Source: Gemmatimonadota bacterium (GTDB lineage: Bacteria; Gemmatimonadota; Gemmatimonadetes; Longimicrobiales; Gaopeijiaceae). Taken from it: a DNA stretch of 64,000 bases. Where the stretch lies: assembly GCA_022826565.1 (NCBI GenBank), contig JAJDUP010000034.1, positions 1 to 64,000 of the forward strand, given 5' to 3'. Numbering within the stretch: the stretch's first letter is position 1; each line of letters opens with the position of its first letter. Below the pieces are notes generated by a model that was given only the letters and a program-made list of their open reading frames with translations, did no database searches and was not told the origin of the DNA. This document shows, piece after piece, positions 25,054-33,723 of the stretch. The position numbers were made by a program, and so were the translations under genes.

Positions 25054-25216
25054 GAATGTGTTTGCAATCCTTGTCGCGTAGGTCAACGTTCCGATTCGAG
25101 CGCCGCCGGTCGCGGTTGGCGCCCCTCAAAGCTGGTCCTCGCACTCACCCGTTTTTGCGAAACCGCCCGCTCATATCGTCATACCGAGCCGCTGCGGCAC
25201 CCTCATGTGACACCCG

Positions 25217-26470
25217 ATGGACATCGCCGAACTCAAGAATAGCACGGTAGCCCAACTCCAGGGCTATGCGGAAGCCCTGGACATCCCGAACAGCGCAGGA
25301 TTGGGAAGGCGAGATCTGATCTTCAGGATTCACGAGGGTCTCGCGCGGCGTGACGAGGCGCCGCACGCGCAGGGCGTGCTCGACATCCTTCCCGACGGAT
25401 ACGGATTCCTCCGGTCACCCAGCTGGAACTACCTGAGCAGCCCCGACGACATCTACGTGAGTCCGCCGCAGATCAAGTCGCTCGATCTCCGCCGGGGCGA
25501 CACGATCGTCGGGCCGGTGCGGCCCCCCGGACGCGGGGAGCGCTACCTGGCGCTGCACAGCGTCGAGAAGATCAACGGCCTCGGAGTGGAGGCTGCCGGC
25601 AAACGGCCCGCCTTCGACGAGCTGCGCCCGTGGTATCCCAGCCGGCGCCTCGAGCTGGAGGTGCCCGGGGGAGCGGTGGCAACGCGGATCATGGATCTGA
25701 TCGCACCGATCGGGCTGGGGCAGCGCGGGCTGATCGTGTCTCCCCCGAAGGCGGGCAAGACGACGATCCTGCGCAACCTCGGCAATGCGATCGCGACCAA
25801 CCACCCGAAGGTGCAGCTGGTGGTGCTGCTGATCGACGAGCGGCCGGAAGAGGTGACCGAGATGGAGGAGAGCGTCCGCGGCGCCGTCGTGGCCTCGACC
25901 TTCGATGAGCCTGCCGTCCGTCACCGGCAGGTCGCCGAGATGGTGCTGGCCAAGGCGAAGCGGCAGGTGGAGCACGGGCGAGACGTGGTGATCCTCCTCG
26001 ACTCGATCACACGGTTGGCTCGCGCTTACAACATCCTGGCGCCGCACTCGGGGAGGATTCTCTCCGGCGGCGTCGATGCGAACGCGCTGTCGAAGCCGAA
26101 GCGGTTTTTCGGCTCGGCGCGCAGTCTGGAGCACGGCGGCTCCCTGACGATCATCGCCACGGCGCTGGTGGAGACAGGCAGCCGGATGGACGAGGTGATC
26201 TTCGAGGAGTTCAAGGGCACCGGCAACATGGAGCTGGTTCTGGACCGCGACATCGCGGACCGGCGGATCTACCCCGCGATCGACATCAACCGCTCGGGGA
26301 CGCGCCGGGAAGAGCTGCTCCTCACCGAGAAGGAGTTGAACCGGGTCTACCTGCTGCGCAACTTCCTGGGCCACATGCCCGAGCCCGAGGCCGCCCGATT
26401 CCTGATCGACCGGATATCCCGCCACCGGACCAATGCGGAGTTTCTGGCGGCGATGGCGCAGGGGGAGTAG
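25217..26470 (+). CDS. rho: Transcription termination factor Rho
   Basis: This 417-residue hexameric RNA helicase terminates transcription. The N-terminal Rho-N fold (residues 1-45, [16 protein letters not shown]...GRRDLIFRI) is followed by the cold-shock-like RNA-binding domain (about 50-118, [16 protein letters not shown]). The ATPase core has Walker [10 protein letters not shown] at 175-183, [13 protein letters not shown], Walker [17 protein letters not shown] and the Q/R-loop region [23 protein letters not shown], all split here. Length is normal and there is no large N-terminal insertion. It stops one base before the stop of the convergent phosphoribosyltransferase gene. Confidence 0.98.
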   Translation: MDIAELKNSTVAQLQGYAEALDIPNSAGLGRRDLIFRIHEGLARRDEAPHAQGVLDILPDGYGFLRSPSWNYLSSPDDIYVSPPQIKSLDLRRGDTIVGPVRPPGRGERYLALHSVEKINGLGVEAAGKRPAFDELRPWYPSRRLELEVPGGAVATRIMDLIAPIGLGQRGLIVSPPKAGKTTILRNLGNAIATNHPKVQLVVLLIDERPEEVTEMEESVRGAVVASTFDEPAVRHRQVAEMVLAKAKRQVEHGRDVVILLDSITRLARAYNILAPHSGRILSGGVDANALSKPKRFFGSARSLEHGGSLTIIATALVETGSRMDEVIFEEFKGTGNMELVLDRDIADRRIYPAIDINRSGTRREELLLTEKELNRVYLLRNFLGHMPEPEAARFLIDRISRHRTNAEFLAAMAQGE

Positions 26471-26471
26471 G

Positions 26472-27008
26472 TCAGGCGTCGGCGTCGCGGTAGCGCGGGT
26501 TCACCACCAGGTCGCCCGACTCGAAGATCTTCCGGTCCCAGGGGTAGATGAGCGTGGAGTCGGTGGTCAGCGAGAAGTAGTCGGGCTGGTAGCCGCGCGT
26601 GCGCACGAAGCTGGTGGCGGTTCGAATCTGCGCGGGCCCTACCTCGCGCGCCGCAGCCAGGGCCAGGCGCATGGTGTCTCCCGAGGTGGTGATTTCGTCC
26701 ACGATGAGCACCCGCTTGCCGCGGGCCTGGCGAGGCGCGGCGGAGAGGATGGAGGGACGCTGCCGCACCACGCGTCCACCCTCGCGCCGCGTGATCTTCA
26801 GCGAGAAAAAATCACGCCGCATGATCGAAGCGACAACCGCGCCGGGGATCACCCCGGCCCGCGCGATCCCGATGATGATCTCGGGGTCGTAGTCCTTCGC
26901 CACCTTGAGGGCCAATGCCCGGCACAGCTCTCCGAACATCTCCCAGGACAACTCCATGAAGTCGTCGCCCGGGATCAGGTCACGCTGATTGAATGAGCCG
27001 CTCAACAT
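26472..27008 (-). CDS. Purine phosphoribosyltransferase family protein
   Basis: This 178-residue protein has the type I PRTase fold with the PRPP-binding loop VLIVDEITTSGDTM at 100-113 and an early IIGIARAGVIPGAVVA strand-loop. The arrangement, with a long WDRKIFESGDLVVNPRYRDADA tail, resembles Gpt/xanthine-type or archaeal-type hypoxanthine phosphoribosyltransferases that transfer ribose phosphate to a purine base for salvage. The ATG at 27008 is supported by GAGGAGA just upstream. It is divergent from the hypothetical gene at 27112 and convergent with rho. Base specificity is not determined. Confidence 0.82.
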   Translation of the reverse strand: MLSGSFNQRDLIPGDDFMELSWEMFGELCRALALKVAKDYDPEIIIGIARAGVIPGAVVASIMRRDFFSLKITRREGGRVVRQRPSILSAAPRQARGKRVLIVDEITTSGDTMRLALAAAREVGPAQIRTATSFVRTRGYQPDYFSLTTDSTLIYPWDRKIFESGDLVVNPRYRDADA

Positions 27009-27111
27009 TGTCTCCTCGCATGGCCGAGAGCAGTTTTGTCACCCCGGTTCGTCGGGCCGACCCGCTCCGACGACCCGCATCCCCCGCAGCGATCCGGATT
27101 GCCGCCGGCCC

Positions 27112-27561
27112 ATGACCGTCGACCAAAAGCAGGTAGCCGACACCCGCTTCGCCGAAGCCCTCGCCGCCAGCGGCGCCCGGGATCCGCGCGACTACTACCG
27201 CGAGAAGCTCCGCGAACTGCGGCGGGTGAACCCCGACGGGTACGCCGAGGGGGTTGCATATTACCAGAACACGCTGATTCCGTCCATCGCCGACGGCGAC
27301 GCCGACCCCCTCCAGGCCTGGCGCGACTACGGCCTGCTGATTGCCCGCCTGACGGCTCCCGGGCGCGCGGTGGCGATCGATCCCGAGGGCCGCTCACGAT
27401 CTTTCGATCCCCCCGGCGCTCCCGCGGACATGGTGCTGCACATGCCCGAAAAGAGCCGCGAGCGGCCGATTCTGGTGGCGCTGCCGGCGAAGCCGACCCC
27501 GGCCCAGTCGGCGGCCTACGATTGGCTGGTCGCGGGAAGAAGGGCGCTGCGGGAGACCTGA
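27112..27561 (+). CDS. Hypothetical protein
   Basis: I do not recognise this 149-residue soluble protein. It starts with a charged helical stretch (QVADTRFAEALAASGARDPRDYYREKLRELR), continues with GYAEGVAYYQNTLIPSIADGDADPLQAWRDYGLLIARL, and ends in a small beta region with PILVALPAKPTPAQSAAYDWLVAGRRAL. No signal peptide, membrane segment or metal motif is seen. Codon use is typical of the surroundings, so it is a real gene. It is divergent from the phosphoribosyltransferase gene, and the two starts are about 100 bases apart. Confidence 0.7.
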   Translation: MTVDQKQVADTRFAEALAASGARDPRDYYREKLRELRRVNPDGYAEGVAYYQNTLIPSIADGDADPLQAWRDYGLLIARLTAPGRAVAIDPEGRSRSFDPPGAPADMVLHMPEKSRERPILVALPAKPTPAQSAAYDWLVAGRRALRET

Positions 27562-27646
27562 GCAGTCCGCGGGCTGCAAGCAGTCCGTGGATGAATCCGC
27601 GCGAGCATCGAGTGCGGTGAGGCACCGGGCGGCCGGTCCTTGCCTG

Positions 27647-29515
27647 CTAATCCTCCAACATGTAGCCGATCCCCCAGGCACCCAGCCCCAGATGGGTGGC
27701 GATGACTGGCGTGATCGGCGAGACCAGGATTTCCGCGCCAGGGTGGCGTGCGTGCAGCTTCGCCTTCAGAGGATCGATCACCTCCGGGGCACCGGCGTGA
27801 ACGATCCCGAAGCGGACTTTCTCCGCTCCGGGCGGAATGTCGGCGAAGATCCCCTCCAGCAGCAGCTTTCGAACCCGCCGCGCGCCCCGGGTCTTCCCCA
27901 GCGCCCGGATCTTGCCGTCTGATCCCAGCGCCAGCACCGGCTTGAGGTCCAGAAGTCCCCCCAGCCAGCCTGCGAAGTTGCTGAGACGGCCCGATGCGAT
28001 AAGGCGGTCCAGGTTGCGTACGGTAAAGGCGATGCCGGACTGGCCCCGAACCCGCTCCACTTCCGCGACGATCTCCTCCGGCGGCACCCCCGTCTCCGCC
28101 AACTCGGCCGCCTTGAGGGCCAGCAGGCCCGCGAGGATCGAGGCCGCTCGCGAGTCCACCAGCCGGATGTCGAGATCGGGCACCAGGCCCGCGCCGTGTT
28201 CGGCCGACTTGAAGATCCCCGATAGCGACGCCGCCAATAGCACTCCGATCACCACCTCCGAGTCGGCGGCGGCTCTCTCGAAGGCCTGGGCAAACTGCCC
28301 CGGCGGGGGCTGAGAGGTCGTGGGCAGCGGCCCACCGCTCTTCAGCCGCTGCAGAAACGCCTCGGCCGTGATGTCGACCCTGTCCCTCAGCGTCGTTTCG
28401 CCGTCCACCATGAGCAGCGGCACCATGTGGATTCCGTGTGCCCTGAGTACCGCGTCGGGCAGGTCGCACCCGGAGTCCACCAGGACGCCCACCGGGCGGC
28501 GCACCGTGTCCGCGCCCGCTCCCCGCGCAGCCTCGAACTGGGCGAACATGTCCTCCGCCTTGTGCGCGGTGACGGTGCCGAGCGTGGCGCAGTAGTCGAT
28601 GGCCGCGGCCGGATGATCCGTATGCAGGTGGACCTTGAGGATGTCGTCACTGCGGATGACAAGGAGCTCCTCCGAGCCCTCGGACAGCTGGGCGCGAACG
28701 GTCTGCTCGTCGGGCAGGCCCTGCCCCTCCACGAGGATCTCGGTGCAGTACCGCCTGGTGCCTTCGCCGAGCGGGTGATCCATGGCGCCGATGGGAGACC
28801 AGTCGGGCCGGGTGGACGCTTCGTCGCCGGCCGCGGTGTGTCCAACATCCGCATCGTCGCCGTGCGCGATCAGACCCACCACTCCTTCGATCATGTGCAC
28901 GAACCCCTTCGCGCCCGCGTCCACGACGCCGGCTTCGGCGAGGACGGGCAGCAGTTCCGGGGTTCGAGCCAGCGAGTCGTTCGCGACTGCCAGGACATGC
29001 TCCATGAGAGTGGTGAAGTCGCCCGCCACGGCGTCCTCCGCTCCCGCGTCAGGCACCTGTCCCGCAGCGGACGCCGAATCCCTCACGACCGTGAGAATCG
29101 TCCCCTCGACCGGGTTCTCCACTGCCCGGTCCAGCGACCGCGAGCCCGCGAGAAGTGCCTCGCCGAATCCCACCGACGACACCCGTGCGTGCCCCTCGAG
29201 TCCGTGGGCGAAGCCCAGGAGGAACTGCGACAGCATCATCCCGCAGTTGCCCCTCGCACCCAGCACCGCCGACCTGGCCACGGATGCCGCCTGGCGGCCT
29301 ACCTCGCGTTCGCGCGAGCCGGAGAGGTCCGCCGCGATGGCATCGAGAGTCAAAGCCAGGTTGGTGCCCGTGTCGCCGTCGGGCACGGGAAAGACGTTGA
29401 TCCGGTTGAGTTCAGCCTTGCCCTTCCGGCCGTGCGCGCATGCCGCCAGCAACGCGCGCCGCAGCCGCGGGCCGTCCACATATGCGATTCCACGCCTGTC
29501 GGACATCGCGCTCAT
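27647..29515 (-). CDS. Fused FakA-like (DAK2) and FakB-like (DegV) fatty acid kinase protein
   Basis: This 622-residue protein joins two partners that are separate proteins in most bacteria. The N-terminal part (residues about 10-210) is a DAK2 kinase domain: LNRINVFPVPDGDTGTNLALTL with the metal-binding aspartates, then GARGNCGMMLSQFLLGF. The middle (about 230-325) matches the FakA C-terminal region (RYCTEILVEGQGL...IRSDDILKVHLHTDHP). The C-terminal part (about 340-622) is DegV/FakB, the fatty acid carrier: VGVLVDSGCDLPD, TTSQPPPGQF and LDRLIASGRLSN. Together they would bind an exogenous fatty acid and phosphorylate it for phospholipid synthesis. It follows the radical SAM gene by 10 bases. 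The fusion would enforce 1:1 stoichiometry. Confidence 0.88.
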   Translation of the reverse strand: MSAMSDRRGIAYVDGPRLRRALLAACAHGRKGKAELNRINVFPVPDGDTGTNLALTLDAIAADLSGSREREVGRQAASVARSAVLGARGNCGMMLSQFLLGFAHGLEGHARVSSVGFGEALLAGSRSLDRAVENPVEGTILTVVRDSASAAGQVPDAGAEDAVAGDFTTLMEHVLAVANDSLARTPELLPVLAEAGVVDAGAKGFVHMIEGVVGLIAHGDDADVGHTAAGDEASTRPDWSPIGAMDHPLGEGTRRYCTEILVEGQGLPDEQTVRAQLSEGSEELLVIRSDDILKVHLHTDHPAAAIDYCATLGTVTAHKAEDMFAQFEAARGAGADTVRRPVGVLVDSGCDLPDAVLRAHGIHMVPLLMVDGETTLRDRVDITAEAFLQRLKSGGPLPTTSQPPPGQFAQAFERAAADSEVVIGVLLAASLSGIFKSAEHGAGLVPDLDIRLVDSRAASILAGLLALKAAELAETGVPPEEIVAEVERVRGQSGIAFTVRNLDRLIASGRLSNFAGWLGGLLDLKPVLALGSDGKIRALGKTRGARRVRKLLLEGIFADIPPGAEKVRFGIVHAGAPEVIDPLKAKLHARHPGAEILVSPITPVIATHLGLGAWGIGYMLED

Positions 29516-29525
29516 GCTTTCTCAC

Positions 29526-30467
29526 TCAGATGGCGGGCTCGCCCGCACAGGCCACGGGTCCCGCGTCGCAGGCCGCCTCTCCCACCCCCGTCGTCGCGTT
29601 GGAGCAGATCGCCCCGTTCGTGTAGCAGGTGTAGCAGGCGGATTCGGCGAGCGAAGCCGGGAGCGCGGCCGCTTCGGTCAGGGTATCGGCCAGGCGGGCG
29701 CTGGGGTAGTCCAGCAGGATCGGGCACGCGTATACTCCCGCGGCCGTAACGAGTCGGGCGCGGGTGCAGAGGAGCTGGTCGAGGTCGTAGCCGTGCATCA
29801 TCTCGTGTGTGACGCGCTCGCAGTCCGTGTAGCCCCGGTTGCGGTCGGCTTCCGCGCCGATCAGCAGGGGCGGCAGGATCTTCAGGCGCGGCTCGGCGTA
29901 CCCCACCTTCCCCAGCGCGTCGCGGAACGCCTGCAGCGTGCACGCCATCTGCTCGCAGGGCCAGCTCTGCATGGCCGTGATGATCGGCCGGAATCCCTCG
30001 GCCACCAGGTTGCCGACCCCCTCCATCGCCCGGTCGAAGGTCCCCTTGCCCCGGATCGGGTCGTTCGTCTCCGGCGAGTGGCCATCCACGCTGACCCGCA
30101 GTTCCAGCACATTCGGACTGCGTTCCCGAATCTCCTTCAGCACTGCGACGCGCCGCGGCGGAAAGAGGGTCGCATTGGTGAGGACCGTCGCCGGGCCGTA
30201 CCGTAGCGTATCCTCGATGATGCTCTCCATTTCGTTGTTCATGAAGGGCTCGCCGCCGGTGAAGTAGTACTCCTTCACACCCATGCCGGCGGATTCCTCC
30301 AGCGCCGAGCGCACTTGCTCCCGCGTCATGAACCAGAAGGAGTGATTGTCGGGGGAGCAGGAGATGAAGCAGTGGCGGCAGCGCAGGTTGCACACCGTCC
30401 CGCTCACCTGGAACCAGAGCTGATCGAGAGCCGTGAGAGGTACTGTGGGAAACTGTGGAGCGATCAT
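29526..30467 (-). CDS. Radical SAM protein with SPASM-like C-terminal cysteines
   Basis: This 313-residue enzyme has the radical SAM cluster motif C26-x3-C30-x2-C33 (CNLRCRHC), a GGEPF SAM-binding turn (YYFTGGEPFM) and a barrel continuing through LRVSVDGHSPETND. The C-terminus has nine cysteines (CTRAR...ACPILL...CYTCYTNGAIC...CDAGPVAC), consistent with auxiliary [4Fe-4S] clusters of a SPASM-like domain, as in peptide- and protein-modifying radical SAM enzymes. The ATG at 30467 is favoured over a start 114 bases upstream because it sits just before the barrel. No small precursor peptide gene is visible beside it. It is divergent from the aldehyde dehydrogenase gene. Confidence 0.85.
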   Translation of the reverse strand: MIAPQFPTVPLTALDQLWFQVSGTVCNLRCRHCFISCSPDNHSFWFMTREQVRSALEESAGMGVKEYYFTGGEPFMNNEMESIIEDTLRYGPATVLTNATLFPPRRVAVLKEIRERSPNVLELRVSVDGHSPETNDPIRGKGTFDRAMEGVGNLVAEGFRPIITAMQSWPCEQMACTLQAFRDALGKVGYAEPRLKILPPLLIGAEADRNRGYTDCERVTHEMMHGYDLDQLLCTRARLVTAAGVYACPILLDYPSARLADTLTEAAALPASLAESACYTCYTNGAICSNATTGVGEAACDAGPVACAGEPAI

Positions 30468-30643
30468 CGCGGCACCCCGAAGCGGCTGCGGTCGTTGGAT
30501 GAATACGGTTGTTGGCGGATTACAGCGGCCGCATCGGAAGGTTCCGGTTTGTTCAGGGCACGCTGTATGATGATGCTCCATATACTGGCGTTGGCCCCTA
30601 CCCTCTCGCCAGTACCGATTCCAACCTCAACCCGGGAGAACCA

Positions 30644-32014
30644 GTGGGATTCGCCACGATCAACCCGGCCGACGGCACCGTGCTGCGCCGGTTTCCCTTC
30701 ATGTCCCCCGAAGTGCTGGACGCGGCAGTTGGCAACGCCCGAAGCGCGCAGCGGGTCTGGTCCCGGCTCGCCGCCGAGGACCGCGCCGACCGCGTTGCCG
30801 CCCTGGCCGGGCAGTTCCGCGCGCGACAGCGCAGCCTCGCCGAGGTCGTGACCATGGAGATGGGCAAGCCCCTCCGCGAGTCCGCCGCCGAAGTGGAGAA
30901 GTGTGCGCTGGGGTGCGACTACTACAGCCGGCACGGTCCCTCCCACCTTCGAGACCAGGCGGTGGAGACCGAGGCCCACCGCAGCTATGTCACCTTTCAG
31001 CCGCTGGGCCTGGTACTCGCGATCATGCCCTGGAACTTCCCGCTCTGGCAGGTCGTGCGCGCCTCAGTGCCCGCCCTGATCGCCGGCAACGGCATCCTCC
31101 TCAAACACGCCCCCAGCGTCCCCTGTTGCGCGCTCGAATTGGCCGCCCTCTTCAAGGCGGCCGGCTTCCCCGAAGGCATCTTCACCAATCTCTTCATCGA
31201 CGTGCCGGCCGCGGGCGACCTTGTTCGCGACGCGCGGGTTCAGGCCGTCACCCTGACGGGGAGCACGCGGGCCGGACGCCAGGTCGCGGGAATCGCCGGG
31301 GCGCAGATCAAGACCTGCGTGCTGGAGCTGGGGGGGAGCGACCCGTACGTCGTGCTCGAGGACGCGGACCTCCCGCGCACCGTGGAGGCCTGCGTGACCG
31401 GCCGGCTGATCAACGCCGGACAGAGCTGCATCGCGGCCAAGCGCATGATCGTGCACGAGGACATCGCGGACGCCTTTACGGGAGCGGTGGTGCAGCGGAT
31501 GGGTGGGGTGCGCGTGGGCGACCCGATGGCGGAGGCGACCGACGTGGGGCCCCTGGCGCGCAAGGACCTGCGCGACCATCTGGCGGACCAGGTCGCACGC
31601 AGCATCGACGCCGGAGCGCGCTGCCTGCTGGGGGGCAAGGTGCCGGACGCGCCGGGATGGTATTACCCCACCACCGTGCTGACCGATGTCCGCCCCGGGA
31701 TGCCCGCCTACGACGAGGAGATGTTCGGTCCGGTGGCGTGCATCATCCGCGTGGATTCGGAGGAAGAGGCGATCGGGGTCGCCAACGATACCCCCTACGG
31801 CCTCGGCGCCGCGGTGTTCACACAGGATCTGCAACGCGGCGAACGGATCGCGCGCACCGGGATCGAGGCGGGGTCGTGCTTCGTCAACGACTTCGTGAAG
31901 TCGGACCCGCGCCTGCCCTTCGGCGGCGTCAAGTCGAGCGGCTTCGGGCGCGAGCTCTCCGACTACGGGACCCGCGAATTCGTGAACGTGAAAACCGTGC
32001 TGGTGGAGCGGTAG
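30644..32014 (+). CDS. Succinate-semialdehyde dehydrogenase (NAD(P)+) family
   Basis: This 456-residue aldehyde dehydrogenase most resembles the Gab-type succinate-semialdehyde dehydrogenase group. It begins GFATINPADGTVLRRF, has the cofactor region IMPWNFPLWQVVR, GSTRAGRQVA, the catalytic glutamate in LELGGSDPYVVLEDAD and the nucleophile in NAGQSCIAAKR, and ends with PFGGVKSSGFGRELSDYGTREFVNVKTV in split form. The GTG at 30644 is chosen because GGGAGA precedes it and it matches the family start; about 45 upstream codons in frame look non-coding. The likely role is oxidation of succinate semialdehyde to succinate in the GABA pathway. Substrate is by family analogy. Confidence 0.9.
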   Translation: MGFATINPADGTVLRRFPFMSPEVLDAAVGNARSAQRVWSRLAAEDRADRVAALAGQFRARQRSLAEVVTMEMGKPLRESAAEVEKCALGCDYYSRHGPSHLRDQAVETEAHRSYVTFQPLGLVLAIMPWNFPLWQVVRASVPALIAGNGILLKHAPSVPCCALELAALFKAAGFPEGIFTNLFIDVPAAGDLVRDARVQAVTLTGSTRAGRQVAGIAGAQIKTCVLELGGSDPYVVLEDADLPRTVEACVTGRLINAGQSCIAAKRMIVHEDIADAFTGAVVQRMGGVRVGDPMAEATDVGPLARKDLRDHLADQVARSIDAGARCLLGGKVPDAPGWYYPTTVLTDVRPGMPAYDEEMFGPVACIIRVDSEEEAIGVANDTPYGLGAAVFTQDLQRGERIARTGIEAGSCFVNDFVKSDPRLPFGGVKSSGFGRELSDYGTREFVNVKTVLVER

Positions 32015-32027
32015 CCGGAGGGCCGAC

Positions 32028-33653
32028 TTACCGCCTCAACACGCGGCCCGGCAGCGCGCCCGTCACCCCGCCATCCGCATAGACGACGGTCCCCGCCACC
32101 CACACCCGCTCGATCCCGGTCGCCGTCAGGTGAGGCTCGGATGTGGTCGACCGGTCGATGACGGTGGCCGGGTCGAAGAGCACCAGGTCGGCGGGCGCTC
32201 CCGCGCGCAAAACGCCGAGGCCGGCCAGCCCCACGTTTGCGGCCGCGAGCCCGGTCATCTTGTGCACCGCCTCCTCGAGGCCGAGGCGGCCTTCCTCGCG
32301 CACGTACCGCCCCAGCACACGCGGGTAGGCCCCGAAACCGCGGGGGTGGGCGCCGCGCAGCCCCCCGTCCGACGAGACGTTGGTGTGCGGCCACGCCATC
32401 AGCGTCGCGATGTCGTCGAAGTTCATGCTCCGCGCCACGATGCTCTCGCCGCCGTCCTCCCCCGCCGCCTCCGCGGCCTCCGATTCGGCGATCAGGTCCA
32501 GGTAGGTCGTCACGGGATCGGTCCCGCGCGCCGCGGAAATCTCGGCCAGCGTCATCCCCTCCAGGGTCGGGTCGGGCCCGAATCGCCCGATGATCATCCC
32601 CTCGGGCGCGACCAGCTCTTCCAGGGCATAGCGCGCGGCTTCCCGATCGGTAAAATCGCGATCCGGGAACAGCACCGTCATGGTCGACTGCCAGTACTCG
32701 TACGGGTAGACGTCGGCGGTGATGTCGAGGCCGGCGGCGCGCGCCTCGTCGAGCCGCGCCAGGATCTCGCCCGCCTGACCCCAGAGCCCCCGCGCGGCGA
32801 GCTTGAAGTGCGAGATCTGCACGGGGAGGCGGGCGCGCTCCGCAATCTCGATCGTCTCCTCGATCGCTGCGTGCAGGGCGCGGTCCTCGCTGCGCATGTG
32901 CGAGATGTAGCGGCCTCCGCCGGCCGCCGCCGTCATCGCGAGCGCGACGACCTCATCGGTCGACGAGTAGATGCCCGGATCGTACTCGAGCCCCGTCGAG
33001 AGACCCAGGACGCCGGCGGCGAGTTCGGCTTCCAGCAGCGCCTGCATGGCGGCCACCTCCTCGTCGGTCGCCTCGCGCCGGAAGTCGTCGCCCATCACCT
33101 GCCGCCGCAGCGTTCCGTGGCCCGCGTACGACGCCACGTTGACGGCCGCTGGCGTCGCCTCGAGCTCCGCGAAGAAGTCAGCGATCGGGTAGCGCGAGCC
33201 ACCGTCCTGCCCCGCGACGATGGTGGTGATGCCCTGGCTGACCGCGGCCAGCGCCGTGAGTTCGCCGAGCAGGCCGCCGTCGTGGTGGCTGTGCGTGTCG
33301 ATGAAGCCGGGCGCGAGGACGAGGCCGGCGGCATCGTGGACCGGCTCGCCGTCTGTGGGAGTGAGGGCGTCGTCCCCATCGTCGGCGGCCACGGCCGCGA
33401 TCGCCCCGTCGGCCACACGCAGGGAGCCGACGAAGCCGGGGCTCCCCGTGCCGTCCACGATCGTCGCGCCCTGGATCAGGAAGGACTCGGCGGGAGTGAC
33501 GGTGTCGCCGCACCCGGACAGCGAGGAAAGCCAGGCGGCCGCCAGCAGGGCCGTGAGGACGCGCTGGCTTATCCTCCCGCGGCAGCGTTGCAGAGGGTGG
33601 GCCAGCTTGCCCGCCAAGGAAGCCGCGCGGGATTCAACGCTCTCATCAACCAT
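32028..33653 (-). CDS. N-acyl-D-amino acid deacylase (D-aminoacylase) family lipoprotein
   Basis: This 541-residue amidohydrolase has an N-terminal signal with lipobox LSSLSGC at about 42-48, so it is probably exported and lipid-anchored. The amidohydrolase core starts with FLIQGATIVDGTGSPGFVG and the metal motif FIDTHSHHDGG. Further ligands include the cysteine-containing or glutamate region GLSTGLEYDPG, HMRSED, and VQISHFK. The late SSDGGLRGAHPRGFGAYPRVL block is diagnostic of D-aminoacylases and dihydroorotase-like relatives. It would hydrolyse N-acyl-D-amino acids, for example from peptidoglycan or proteins. Upstream lies a GTAAA-N6-TTTAC dyad at 33681-33696, shared with the SDR at 11388. 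Confidence 0.88.
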   Translation of the reverse strand: MVDESVESRAASLAGKLAHPLQRCRGRISQRVLTALLAAAWLSSLSGCGDTVTPAESFLIQGATIVDGTGSPGFVGSLRVADGAIAAVAADDGDDALTPTDGEPVHDAAGLVLAPGFIDTHSHHDGGLLGELTALAAVSQGITTIVAGQDGGSRYPIADFFAELEATPAAVNVASYAGHGTLRRQVMGDDFRREATDEEVAAMQALLEAELAAGVLGLSTGLEYDPGIYSSTDEVVALAMTAAAGGGRYISHMRSEDRALHAAIEETIEIAERARLPVQISHFKLAARGLWGQAGEILARLDEARAAGLDITADVYPYEYWQSTMTVLFPDRDFTDREAARYALEELVAPEGMIIGRFGPDPTLEGMTLAEISAARGTDPVTTYLDLIAESEAAEAAGEDGGESIVARSMNFDDIATLMAWPHTNVSSDGGLRGAHPRGFGAYPRVLGRYVREEGRLGLEEAVHKMTGLAAANVGLAGLGVLRAGAPADLVLFDPATVIDRSTTSEPHLTATGIERVWVAGTVVYADGGVTGALPGRVLRR

Positions 33654-33680
33654 CAGTATGTCGCCTTTACCTTACATATC

Positions 33681-33696
33681 GTAAACTAATGTTTAC
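33681..33696. promoter_or_regulatory. Palindromic operator-like site GTAAAC-N4-GTTTAC
   Basis: A perfect inverted repeat GTAAAC (33681-33686) and GTTTAC (33691-33696) lies 28 bases upstream of the D-aminoacylase start. Next to it is TTAC-N5-GTAA (33672-33684), the same junction pattern seen in the 11338-11379 tandem repeat. The GTAAA-N6-TTTAC core is identical at both loci, which suggests one shared regulator. Confidence 0.55.
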
Positions 33697-33723
33697 ACAT
33701 GGATGCGCCAACCGCCGGCCTTG

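Noticed and set aside
29526..30643. A RiPP precursor gene beside the radical SAM/SPASM protein
   Set aside because: No small open frame with leader and core peptide was found in the flanks; the neighbours are the FakA-FakB fusion and an aldehyde dehydrogenase.
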